Below are positions 11,401 through 21,969 of a DNA stretch of 64,000 bases, one piece after another. The notes under the pieces were generated by a model. It made no database searches and was not told the origin of the DNA. It worked only from the letters and a program-made list of their open reading frames with translations. A program made the position numbers and the translations under genes. The stretch's first letter is position 1. Every line of letters begins with the position of its first letter. Source of the stretch: Isoetes taiwanensis (lineage: Eukaryota > Streptophyta > Lycopodiopsida > Isoetales > Isoetaceae); NCBI GenBank assembly GCA_021234155.1, contig JAJEKV010000031.1, forward strand, positions 15,617,748-15,681,747, given 5' to 3'.

Positions 11401-14228
11401 GGGCGTTTGACGTGCCCACATGTCGGAGATATGGTCGGCTTCTTCTCTTCTAATTCTTGGTAGGAGTACCGGCCGAGCGATCCACCTAGTTGTTGGAGGC
11501 ATGTCTCCTCATCGCGGTGCCTTTCGTAAGTGCATCTCCATCTAATACACGTGTCATAGCGCATCACCCTATATTACCACAAGGTGGGATTATGGTCGTC
11601 GAGATGTTGCCTTCTTAGTTGGCTCGTTGATGTCGGGGTGTTCCTCCTTCCATTGTTGAGGCCACTCATGTCATAAGTTCGTCAAGTGCTGCCTTTGCTA
11701 CAAGAGGTAGTGGCGCATACGGCGATGTCCAGTGCAGCGTTGATGATCTTGACATGATCGGTGTTGTCTCTTATTCTAACATTGGGTGGCCGAGCAGTCT
11801 TCTGCTTGAGGGCATTTCCCGAAGTGTTTGGAGTTGAAGGTTTGCTTGGCCTCTCGTCGTTTCTCCCTCGTAGTTGCTCTTCCATTTTGATCTTGGGCTA
11901 TAGTTGTGCCTCCTTGCTTCCTCCTTTGGTAGTCGAAGTGAAGGAGCTTCGATCTAAAGCGCTAAATCCGTAAAACATGACTTTAAACCCATGTTTCTCC
12001 ACTATATATGTGGACATCTTAGATATACAATAGACATATACGCATTTACATTGGGATTTTTAATTCATCCACTTTTGCAAAACAACTACTTAAGATCTAC
12101 CTAATTATTTATACTCCTCTAGGTTTTCCCTTCCTCCTATCGCATTTGATTCTTCGGTTTTGCCGCATCTTCTTCGCTCAGTTGACTCCGGATTCCTTGA
12201 GATGCTGCTACTATTGTTGAGCTTTTTATGTCGATCCGAAGCTGATCACCTCAAGTTGCGAAGAGTGTTCGCCGATGTGATCCCTTGAAAAGATGCTCCT
12301 CCTTGTTGTGTATGTTCGTCGCGAGGAATGCGGTAACCGCCACGCCCCTACATGCGGTGTGTTGTTGCAAGATTGCTGATTGCGGTGCCATTGATCGAGC
12401 TTGAGTAGGGTCACCTCATTTGTTGCAGCCGGGCATTCTTGAATGTCTTCTCAAGCTCGGAGATCGTGGTCGGTAGGCGTGCATTGTCATTCCCCCCGGG
12501 GTTGAATTTCTCGAGTCGACTCGTTGCTTGGGCTTTGCTTCATTCCGAGGTGGCTCCCCGTGCCTGGAAGTGTGGTCATCTCCATTGCACTTACCGTAGC
12601 TCCTTCTGGTCGCCTTTTGCGCGATTTCTACCTGCCGGCTAGGTCGCCTCCTCCGGCCCTTTGGGTCCTAACCATTCGAAGTCCGCACTCCTTGGCCGAC
12701 GTAGTAAAGCCGCCCTTCCTTTGGTTTCTAGGTGTTCCCCGGGTCCGAATTTCGCTTGAGCAGAATATTCTCCTCCTTGGTCTTGCCCCTAGTGCTGATA
12801 TTGTGCCTTCGAAGTCGGAAATGTTCCTTGATATCGTCTCCTCCCTCTCATGGTCTCCTACCTTTTTGGAACCGATGAAAGTTCTCTCGCTGGTGCAAGG
12901 GAGGGGAGGCTCATCTTGGTCAGCCTTAGGTGCTTTTGTGGTTGCCTAGCTTGGTTACTCCTTTTGTTGACGCGGCGCTTTGAGCTGCCGGGTCGCAAGG
13001 TCGCGGGTGATCTTCCCTCGGTTTTTCTATACGCCTCGTGTCGCCATGAGTTGTCTCCTCGACGGAAGATTATGCCCTCTCGCCCTAGCTCGTGATGCTA
13101 ACGCGACATCGATGCCTAACATCTTCCCTGCACTGTGTATTTTGTTGTCTCGCGCGTTCTTCCATTTGAAACTCATGTGCGCCGAAGTTGGTGAAGGCGC
13201 GTTGAGATCCTCTTTTCGATGTGAGCTCGTGGACGTGGTAGCCGGAGGTTGACATCTAGAACATTCTTGGTGCCGTTGGTTACCAATATTCTTCCCATTT
13301 GATGGAGATTGATGATAGGTCGGTGGTGTCCTGTTCTACTCGTTTGTCGGTTGAGGTGTTTGTCGTTGTGCTTCCCTCTCTTGGGTCTGCTTTTCGGTCT
13401 CCTCTTCTTATCTGTTTGTACATCGGCTGGGACCTTGATGTCTTCAAGAAGTTGCGCCGCGCCGTCTGTGGCGCTGGCTCGGCCAGTGCCGAAAGCAACT
13501 CGTGATATCCTAGAGTCTAAGGGTCTACTTGAAGGGCTCTCCTACCTTTTGGGCTCTATAAGCAAGCAAGATGGCTCGAGCAGCATTATTGGAGACATCT
13601 CTTTAATCTACAAGTCTATGGACATTAGGCCGTGTGGTATGGCATGAAATGAGGGTTTGTTTCGCGAGGACCTCCCCGATGTTTGAGGCATACTCTAAGG
13701 TCTTAGCAAAGTTGGTTTGGGGGTCCAATCTCTACACACGGAGTGACTTGGGCAGCTCTAGACTCTAGCTCCTTTCTAGGTATCCTGGCAATAGGGAGTG
13801 TGAATGTGGCGGCTGTATAGGTCAAACTCTATTAGAAGGACACAAAATTAGGTCAATGTTTATGCTTTTGGCATGAGCAGAGGTGATGTACCAACAAGTT
13901 GGACTTAGGTTGCTATCTGTCGAGGTTTAGATGACTATAACAAAGGGGTGTTCTTGGGCACTTCTACCTTGGAGTAAGGCATCAGCTTTGGGCCGAGAGC
14001 AATACTTGTGGTACTAATGGGGTATGCTTCTATTTACAAACAAACCATAGTTTGGAAAAACAATTCAAGGGTTTGAGCAATTTTGGTCATTTTGAGCTAA
14101 AGTTTGACATTTCTAGCCTAATTTGAGGTCATAAATGGATTCTAGGCTGTCTAACGGTCCTATTGCAACAAATTTCAAGCGATTTGGAGCTCTGTAGCTC
14201 AAGTTATGGGGTTTGAAAAATTGGACGT
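8491..14228 (-). other. Interior of the 11.6 kb element, no recognised genes
   Basis: About 8.5-10.0 kb is AT-rich with a T-run at 8562-8578. About 10.0-13.65 kb has a higher GC content and many short open frames on both strands, none with a zinc knuckle, DTG protease, YxDD or DDE signature. Some minus-strand frames (for example 13498-13280 and 11502-11200) are Lys/Arg/Glu/Ser-rich and could be a decayed gag-like region. I cannot support a function. Confidence 0.5.
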
Positions 14229-15325
14229 CTCTAAGAGTGCGCGAGGGGGGTGTTAGGTTGGGACCTAAGTGGCCTCTGGCGCACTCTTGGAGTCATTGGC
14301 CTATCTCTGCCTAATGGATGCCAAGAATCCGCTGGGAGGGGTAAATTCCTATTAGTTTTCTTCCTAAATGCAAGTTTCTTTGTTTATTACTACGTTTGGA
14401 GCAAGTAGGGCTAATCAAGGCCCCAGTTGGTTGGATGACTCTAAGAGTGCGCGAGGAGGGGGTTAGGTTGGGACCTAACTATGCTCTGGCGCACTCTTGG
14501 AGTCGTTGGTCAAAATATCGCATTTGCTCCAGATACTGTACCTAATGAATACACATTTTTAAACGACTATATATCTTTATTATTCGAAATTTTCATACAT
14601 CACATATAAACCTGTTAGTTACAAAAAGCAGCTTGTGTTCTATTTATCTGTCCTCTTGATGTACTTCGGCCGGTCTCATGTCTCGGTGTCTTTTGCGTGG
14701 AGCGTGCACGCCAATGAGTCTTCAAGTGTTGCACGACCTCCATCTCTGCCTTGCTTAATTTCTTGGTTTGTTGATGAAATCCTCCATATCTCGAATCGAA
14801 GCTAGGTCTTCTTCAACTATTTTCTCTCGAACCCCTCTAAGCATGCGCGAGGAGGGTATTAGGTCCAGACCTAACTATGCCCTGGCGCACCCTTAGAGGT
14901 GTTGTCCCTTTCCGCTCTAAACTTATCCCCTTTACACAATTTAACATGCGTTTCCCACTAATTTAATCATTATAAACAAGATTCTATTATTACCTTTACC
15001 ATTTGAGTAAGTTATGATCAATTTTTGAGGTCACTTTTAGGGATGACTCTAAGAGTGCGCGAGGAGGGGGTTAGGTCGGGACCTAGCTATACTCTGGCGC
15101 ACTCTTGGAGTCATTGTTCCAAAAGTGACTTGTACTTAATGTTTTTCGATGTTTTAACATATAATTCTAGCTATTTCGAGCTTTTTGATTGGGATTTCAT
15201 CTTTTATTTTACCATTTGGAGTTCCTAAGGCCAAGTTCTAGGGTTCATATGGGGTGACTACTCTAAGAGTGCGCGAGAGGGCCATTAGGTCTGAACCTAA
15301 CATGCTCCTGGCGCACTCTTGGAGT
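14229..15325. repeat. Array of five conserved hairpins in the retrotransposon leader
   Basis: Five nearly self-complementary units lie at 14229-14294, 14437-14504, 14833-14900, 15045-15112 and 15260-15325. Each starts about GACTCTAAGAGTGCGCGAGG and ends GCGCACTCTTGGAGTC, forming a long outer stem. Between the arms is a second self-complementary pair, GTTAGGT and ACCTAAC in the typical copies. Start-to-start spacing is 208, 396, 212 and 215 bases, that is about one or two periods of 210. The DNA between units is not similar, so this is not a simple tandem repeat. The third copy keeps pairing with changed bases at the end of the left arm and in the right arm. They lie in the untranslated leader just downstream of the primer site in element orientation. 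Confidence 0.9.
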
Positions 15326-15442
15326 CATTGGCCAAGAGTGCCTGAAATTTAGTAGGATCTCTTAAGTGCCTATGTTCTCTAATTATCCTAATCTTAGATA
15401 ATTACTAGCTCTACCCCAGGAAAAAAAAATTTCCCGCTACTC

Positions 15443-15498
15443 GAGGTTTGAGGATCCTATCAAGTTAGTGGGAGGTTTGAGGATCCTATCAAGTTAGT
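15443..15498. repeat. Tandem duplication, 29-base period
   Basis: The block GAGGTTTGAGGATCCTATCA with AGTTAGT occurs twice in tandem, about 15443-15469 and 15472-15498. It lies close to the primer binding site of the 11.6 kb element. Confidence 0.8.
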
Positions 15499-15526
15499 AC
15501 TACTGGGAGCATGGTCAGTGCTTTGC

Positions 15527-15541
15527 TCTTGGTCTCCAAGA
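15527..15541 (-). other. Small hairpin next to the primer binding site
   Basis: TCTTGG and CCAAGA pair around a three-base loop only six bases from the primer site. The related element at 52.7 kb has a longer stem (GATCTTGGT with ACCAAGATC) at the equivalent position, 52650-52669. Confidence 0.6.
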
Positions 15542-15546
15542 ACATT

Positions 15547-15559
15547 GCTCTGATACCAC
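15547..15559 (-). other. Primer binding site, initiator tRNA-Met type
   Basis: On the minus strand this reads GTGGTATCAGAGC directly after the LTR end. TGGTATCAGAGC is the standard plant retrotransposon site complementary to the 3' end of initiator methionine tRNA. It fixes the element as minus-oriented. Confidence 0.92.
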
Positions 15560-17270
15560 TGTGACGTCCCCTACTCGCATACGGTGCACTCACCGTATAC
15601 AAACGTGAGTTCTTCCCCATACCGGCTCCATGCCCATACAAGGCCCTTCACATAACACCGCAACCGCGGACGGGTTCCAAAGTGGGAAGAGTGAAAGGGT
15701 CATTGTACCCCCGCCTCCCTCGGGGCCTACCTAGCCGCTTAAGCGTAAACATACATGTCAAGATATAAGAGCAACACATATACCCACCCTTCCGGGTGGC
15801 ACATCACATCTGCAAAAGACAATGATCAGACAATGCATAGAGGAAATCCTACCCAAGGCTCGTGACTCAAAGGGAGGACTCGACGCTTGGGTCTCCGTGA
15901 GTTCATTGCGCATTTAATTCATGGCAATGGATTTGGTCGGGCATAAGAACATGGCTTAGGGTTGTCCACTCCATCCGCCCCTCCCCGTGCACACTTTGCG
16001 CAGTAGGTCGAAAAGTGTTGGGACTGATCAGAGCCCTCCGGATGCATAGCCAAAGGGCTATTCCCCGGGTTTCATCTCCCGCCCGATGGGGCGTGTAGGG
16101 ATCACTCCCTCCGAGATCTACATGTCGACTCAAGGTGACTAGAGGGCCACCGCCCAGATTCGACTTGAACTCAATGGAAGGTCATATCCACTACCTCACA
16201 GTAAATGAGCCCATGCCTTGCCCACACGCAGCTGGCAAGCCATTAGACCTAGTCACAATGATCCCTGTTAAAGACTAACACACCATAGGGATCGCTCAAG
16301 AGTCAAGAACACTAATCTCCTTATAAGCCGGGTCCGCCCCTTCACCCACAACCCGGGTGTGGCTCTTGTGCACGTGCCGCATCTACAAGTGTGCTAGAGA
16401 GGCTACTCTAGGAGCATCAACTACAAAGCTTTTAGGTCTCTACCCCCTTCCCAATACAAGGAGTTCATAGAGATAAATCATACATATACTTCACGAGAGA
16501 ACTAAAGAACTAGATCTAATCTACATCATAGAGTTAGGTTCTTTAGTTAGAATCGCTATCTAGAGATCTAGAGGGCTGCTATGGGCAATTTAAGAGGCTA
16601 AACCTACCGATTCGATGGCTGAAATGGGGTTTAGACTACTAAATTGCCTAAATACCTGATCCTTGAGTTCCTCCTCCTGACCTGAGCTCGACCATCCTGC
16701 TGAAATGCTTGAATCAAGGGAAACTAACGTTGCAATCCTCTCAGGCAGAAGTGGGAGGGCGGTTTTGGCTGTTGAGGCACCAAAACAGTAGTTCTAAAAC
16801 CCTAGAAACGAAAAATGGGCAAGTTAGGGTTCTCCTACTTAAATAGACAAGGGGTTGGCTAGGGTTTCCAATTATCCCCTTTAGGCATGTGGGATAATTG
16901 GGAAAAGGGCCCACTTGCCTTTAAGGGCTAGGTGGCCAAATGTGCCCACGTGGAAATGTGTGCACCCAAATGTGCTCACATGGAAATGTGTGCACATTAA
17001 TGAATGTGTACATTGGAAAATGTGCACATTAATTGCACCTATGGGTATGGCCCACTTGGCATCAAGTGGCCACATGGAAATGTGTGCCCACATTAATGTG
17101 TACATTGGAAAATGTGCACATTAATACTAATGCACATTCTTAGCAAGTTGCCCCCTAGGGGCTACCCACTTGGCTACACGTTGGCGTACACGTCAGTCGG
17201 GGTGGCGTGTACGCGTGACGTGGCAGTACAATATACGTCCTGGGAGCGTATACTATGCTGGAACGTCACA
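15560..17270 (-). repeat. 5' LTR of the 11.6 kb element
   Basis: This 1711-base LTR aligns with 5668-7377. Differences concentrate at CAG/CTG sites. For example, GGGGCAGGTAGGG at 6193-6205 aligns with GGGGCGTGTAGGG near 16088, and ATGCTGACTC at 6228 aligns with ATGTCGACTC near 16122. Confidence 0.93.
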
Positions 17271-17275
17271 GTCTT
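17271..17275. repeat. Target site duplication GTCTT (right copy)
   Basis: This matches 5663-5667 and abuts the right LTR terminus. Confidence 0.9.
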
Positions 17276-17897
17276 CACGTCCTTTTCTGCTTTGACCTTT
17301 GCTTCTTCAAGACCAAGGCTCGTCTTGTAGTCAGATATGGCTTCCTCAACTTCATTCTCAATTTGAGACTGCAAATTCAAGAAAATAAAGACTTTGTAAA
17401 TAATATTGTAGTATACAAGAATCTTACATAATTTGGAACCTTTACCTGATACAAAATCCATGTAACGTGTATGAGGATACCATGGTTCCATCCCCATTGC
17501 TTTGACCTCTTGTGCTCTCATTCTCTGAAGCTCATCAACAGGAATATGTTGAATAAAATTTGACAAATTAGACATCGTCATTCTGTGCACTCCGTATAGA
17601 ATGTCTTTAAGCTTTGTACGCACAATTCCCGCTTCATTGAGCCTTCATCATAATCATAAAATTATTGGTAATAAGTACAAACATAAATACACAATTTAGC
17701 CTCACACAAAACAAATAAATACTTACTCGTTAATCCTGCTCATTGCTCTAACAAGTGCTGCTTCTTTTTGTGCATCAATTTGAACAAATGTTGCTTGGAC
17801 CGAGAAATGCATACTACGCACAAGTGAATAGCGATCTTTAATCTCTTGCATCCAAGCATCGGTTCGGTGATTCCAAACTTGGTCTAATAAGCAAAAA
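17276..17897 (-). pseudogene. Methyltransferase-like gene, middle exons (part 2 of 3)
   Basis: Reading on the minus strand, an exon from about 17897 to 17727 encodes DAWMQEIKDRYSLVRSMHFS and QIDAQKEAALVRAMSRINE and ends at a good donor (GTAAGT, 17726-17721). The intron ends with AG at 17644-17643. The next exon, 17642 to about 17460, continues in phase as LNEAGIVRTKLKDILYGVHR and contains VDELQRMRAQEVKAMGMEPW. A further exon from 17368, after TTTGCAG, encodes QIENEVEEAISDYKTSLGLE and EKDVKT, then meets the LTR insertion. Its frame continues at 5662 with KWVKK, so the two blocks are one exon. The region is charged and partly coiled-coil-like. I recognise no domain in it. Its upstream exon is cut by the LINE at about 17890. 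Confidence 0.65.
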
Positions 17898-17899
17898 GG

Positions 17900-20800
17900 T
17901 GACAAAAGAGTTTATTGTACCCTGGACAGATTTTATGTGTGTAGTCCAACCTCATCCCTTTGGGATAATTGCTATGTCACTAGTGATGAAGGAAATATTG
18001 TATCAGATCATCAGCCTCAATTTTTATGTACTAAGCAGCTGACTCAAACTCCCAGGGATGGTAATGTATCTTATAAATTTAACTGTGCTCTTCTAGAAAA
18101 TGACTCCTTTGTTAGAGATTTCAAAGATTTCTATCTCAATATCCCTGATGAGGGTAATCAGCAGTCAATGAAAAGATTCTATAGCAAAATCAAGAAGGTC
18201 AAGAGTTGGATTAAAGGTTGGTCTAAAAGCAAACATTTGGCCAAAATCAATGAAAAAGAGCAATTGCTGGCCAAGATGAGGGATATTAGATCTCTCCTTC
18301 AAGAAGATCCTCACAATCTTAACCTTCATATAGGAGAGGAACTTCTAGAAAATTACCTAAAAAGTGTTGAGGAAATTGAGGCCAAAAGCTCTTCTATCAA
18401 ATGTAAGATTAAATTTAATAAGGACATGGACTATGGTAGCTCGGTTTCTTCTTCAAAATGGCTAAAGTCGGACTTCTTAGAAATGCTATCACTCAAGTTC
18501 AGACCGACCTTTGGAATATCTCTGAATGACTCCAAGCTTATTAAGTCTTTCTTCCAAGAGAACTATGCCACCCTTTTTTCCAAAACTCCAGCTCAGCAAA
18601 TTGACCTAGTCAAGGAAAGGAAATTTCTTGACCTGCTGGATGTGATCATTCCATCTTCTATGGATAATATGGATGATTCTATTGTGACTCCCCCTGGAGA
18701 AGATGAGATTTTCAAGGTTCTCAAATCCTTTGGCAGAGGCAAGTCCCCTGGTCCTGATGGCCTTCCTAGTGAATTCTATGTTCACTTTTGGGATATTCTT
18801 AAACATGATATAATTTCCATGGTTTCAGGTTTTGGGAGGCCAATTTCTTACATCCTTCAATCTCTATTTGGTTTTATCTCCCTCATACCTAAAGTGGATA
18901 ATCCATCTACTTTCTCAGTTGGAGGCCGATCTCATTAACCAATACCTCTTATAAGATATGTGCCAAGATAATTGCAAATAGAATCAATGCATTTTGCAGA
19001 AGAACATATCTCTCTATCGGTCGACCTTTCTTCCTAATAGATTTATCTTGGACAACTATATCATTTGCTATGGAAGGTCTTCTTTGGAATAGCATCTCCA
19101 AACAAAATTGTGTGCTCCTTAAACTTGATTTTAAGAGAGCCTTTGATCTGATGAGATGGGATTTTCTTGATCTTGCTCTCTCAAAGTTTGGGTTTCATCC
19201 TAAATTAAGGCTTCTTATTCATGGTTTGAATTCTTTCTCTAATTCTCATTGTCATTATCAATGGCTCCCCTCCCAATTCTTTCCTCTTGCTAGAGGAGTC
19301 GGACAAAGGTTGCCCCCTAGCCCCCTACTTATTCTTGATAGTAGCTGAAATGCTCACAAAGGTTGTTCTTCATTTCAAGGAGCTTGGGATGATTAAAGGT
19401 CTCAAATTGCCAAATAGTGATGAGTCCCTAACTATATCTCGATATCTTTGATGATACCTTTGCCTTTTAGATCTTTGATATATCTAACATTGACTTCTTT
19501 CTTGACATTATCAAGCAATTTTCAGCAGCTTCTGGGGTCCACCTAAACTTGGCTAAATGTGTGATCATTGGTGATAATATCCAGCCAAACTTTGCTAATC
19601 TCAAGGTTGTTAATACTCATCATGCCTCCACTCTTTTAGGTATGCCTTTGTCTCTCAATCCTAATCTCAAAGGCCTCTGGCAGCCTATAATTGTGAGAAT
19701 AAGGAAAAAGCTAAATAATTTCGGAGGTGGTTTGTCCTTTCTTTGGTAGATCTATTATTGCAAACTCTGTCTGGCCAAAGCACTCACATTTACTTTTCCT
19801 CGCTTTAGTGGCCCCTAAGTCTATCTATTAGAGATTGAAAGAGATTATCAGAAAGTTCATTTGGAAAGGCTCCCATCTAGTTGGATGGAATTATGTTTCC
19901 AGGCCTAAAAACATGGTGGTCTTGGTTGCAAGGATCTTTATCTACAAGCACATGCTTTCATTTGGCAAATACATTTGGAAATCCTTCATGAATAGTGCTG
20001 GTCCATCCTCTCATTTTTATCGATCTTGGCTCTCTTGCTCTCACTGGTTGGCCATCCTACAATTGAGCATATTTTACCCGATTCTGTTTTAATGTTCTCG
20101 GTGCTGGTGCAAATACTTCTCTTCTTATGAGAAACTTCATTATGGCTTGGAATAAGGTGCAATCGCCTATGTATATGATGACCCTCAAGATCTTAACTTG
20201 CAAATGACTATTTTACGGAATCCAATTACGAAGAATCATCCTAGTAAGACTCTTGCCTTGAGACATCCTAGAATTTACAAGAAATGGTACGATTATGGCC
20301 TCTTTTTCCTTGGTGACCTATATATGAACAATAAACTCATCTCTTGGACCAATCACGAAAAACTTAGTTCATGGCACTTCTAGTGATAAAAGATCTATTT
20401 GCATATTAAGTCTATCCTTCCTCAGACTTGGTTAAATAATATTGTCCCCAAGGCAACCAATTGGAGCATTGCAGGTAAGTGTTTATATAAGGTCAGTCAA
20501 ATCTATTCTGCTATTAGCAACTTTGACAATCATTCCAAAGCTGGTCTCAAATGGTCTATCACTATGGAGGAGGCCAAAGCTCTATTTCATAATGTTTGGA
20601 ACTCTTATTGCTTCCCCAAGGTCAACTTCTTTATTTGGTTGTTAGCCAATAAAAGCATTCCTAATTTACAACTTCTCTCCCTCAGGAATGACAACATCTC
20701 TGCCTTGTGCGACTTGATTGTAGTCCGGAGGAAGATCTTGAACACATCTTTATCTGCCCTAAGCTTAATTCTTTTTGGTCTTGGTTTGATGATAAAATTT

Positions 20801-21084
20801 GGGGTGTTTTTTTCCCAACAGGATGCGTGGAAATTTCTTTGTCTTATGTCCAAAATGATTGCACTTTTGCTAATACTATCATGTTTATTGCTCTTTGGAA
20901 TATCTGGAAGGCAAGAAATAGAGTAGTTTATGGCAAAAAGAATTTCTCGATTTTTTGGATCAAATTGCATTTTCAACTAGATGTTGTTCTTTCTTCTGAC
21001 TCACAAAAAGGAAGCAACTTTGATAAATATGACAGAAAATGGGATTTGGTTGGTCATTTCAGGGGTCTTTTGATTTATTTGTAG
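17900..21084 (+). pseudogene. LINE ORF2: endonuclease end, reverse transcriptase, zinc-binding domain
   Basis: The frame opens with LDRFYV and then SDHQPQFL, the last motif of an AP-type endonuclease. It continues through a linker to KSPGPDGLPSEFYVHFWDIL near 18740-18800, the first conserved RT block, and FISLIPKVDNPSTFS. A frame change follows near 18920. Later blocks are KLDFKRAFDLMRWDFL (near 19120-19170), a degraded GVGQRLPPSPLL (normally G.RQGCPLSP) and FDDTFAF in place of a YADD-type catalytic motif near 19450. The C-terminal zinc-binding part at about 20705-20800 has LEHIFICPKLNSFWSWF. Several stops and frameshifts separate these blocks, so it cannot make an active polymerase. Confidence 0.82.
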
Positions 21085-21161
21085 CTAACTTCAATGTTAT
21101 AAATTCTAATCTTTGCTTTTGGGGATGATGTTAGCCTACTTGGAGAAATGCAAAGAAGAGC

Positions 21162-21557
21162 ATGGGTGATTTGGAGGACAATGCTCAAAGGGAAGGCGAT
21201 CTTGATCTGAAACTATTCTTCAACAAACTCTCTGAAAATGAAGAAAATTTGGACACGACTATTGCAAAGATGTTCTGCAGAGAAGTGGTGCGAGTCTACA
21301 CTATGTTTGATTTCCTCTCCATGTACCACAGATACATGGTCGAGGAACAATTCTCAAGATTGAGGAGAGCGCGTTACTACACTCCTGCATCTTTGGCTGA
21401 TTTGTTTGGTTTCTTGCTTTGTTTGACTGTATCTGACCTATCTTGCATGGATAGCATTGCTGAGCACACTACTGGTAGTTACACCTTTGGATCTGCTGAC
21501 TCTTTCTATGCCTTCTTCAACTCTAAGCTTGACTCCCTCTCATTTCAGACCCAGTAG
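21162..21557 (+). CDS. Hypothetical 131-residue ORF in the LINE 3' region
   Basis: An open frame starts MGDLEDNAQREGDLDLKLFF and ends SLSFQTQ. It lies between the end of the decayed LINE ORF2 and the poly-A tail, on the same strand. The N-terminal third is acidic and charged, and the middle has FDFLSMYHRYMVEEQFSRLR. I recognise no domain. It is longer than expected by chance in a 3' untranslated region that otherwise carries stops, while ORF2 next to it is badly broken. It could be a second LINE protein, a transduced host exon or chance. No promoter is visible. Confidence 0.35.
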   Translation: MGDLEDNAQREGDLDLKLFFNKLSENEENLDTTIAKMFCREVVRVYTMFDFLSMYHRYMVEEQFSRLRRARYYTPASLADLFGFLLCLTVSDLSCMDSIAEHTTGSYTFGSADSFYAFFNSKLDSLSFQTQ

Positions 21558-21927
21558 CCTCATCCTTGTATCTGACTTCCAATCCAAGTCTGCTAAGACA
21601 TTAATTGCTCAATGGTATCTCCTAATCTTGCAGAATTTTGGTTGATGTTACTTTCAGGTTTTAACATTAATTACTGGTTGGGGTCGCGATCTCTACACAT
21701 TTTTGAAGACTATCTCACTTTTGGAAGACTATTTCTACTCATCAAGTATCTTTTGACCAATTCACATCACCTCAGGGTCTAATTTCTGCTACATACTCTT
21801 CATACTACACATCACAACATTTTGATGGACGTTTATGTATAAAGATCTTTGATATGCTTTAATCTGCTGATCAAAGCAGATCTATGTACTGTGTTTCTTG
21901 ATTAATGGAAAAATTTACTCTTACTCT

Positions 21928-21965
<38 letters not shown>

Positions 21966-21969
<4 letters not shown>

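Larger units (their letters stand above)
5668..17270 (-). mobile_element. 11.6 kb LTR retrotransposon, no recognisable pol, minus orientation
   Basis: Two LTRs of 1710 and 1711 bases begin TGTGACG and end CGTCACA, and a 5-base duplication flanks the element. Orientation is set by the primer binding site next to the right LTR, which on the minus strand reads GTGGTATCAGAGC, complementary to initiator tRNA-Met. A purine-rich tract lies inside the left LTR on the minus strand. The 8.2 kb interior has no recognisable gag, protease, reverse transcriptase or integrase on either strand. Its 3' region (8080-8490) resembles the equivalent part of the chromovirus at 26.4-26.8 kb, so I infer a non-autonomous (LARD-like) partner of a gypsy family. 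It is inserted in an exon of the methyltransferase-like gene. Nearly all LTR differences are small indels or changes at CAG/CTG sites, consistent with a young insertion or with consensus errors. Confidence 0.92.
17888..21965 (+). mobile_element. 5'-truncated LINE with 37-base poly-A
   Basis: This L1-like element starts inside its endonuclease domain and runs to a run of 37 A at 21929-21965. The sequence on both sides belongs to the interrupted methyltransferase-like gene (minus strand), so it inserted into that gene. I could not find a convincing target duplication. The right flank begins CTCTTTCCATTC, while the left flank near 17870-17890 shares only short matches, so a small deletion at insertion is possible. 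The exact 5' boundary is uncertain by about 10 bases. Confidence 0.85.
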
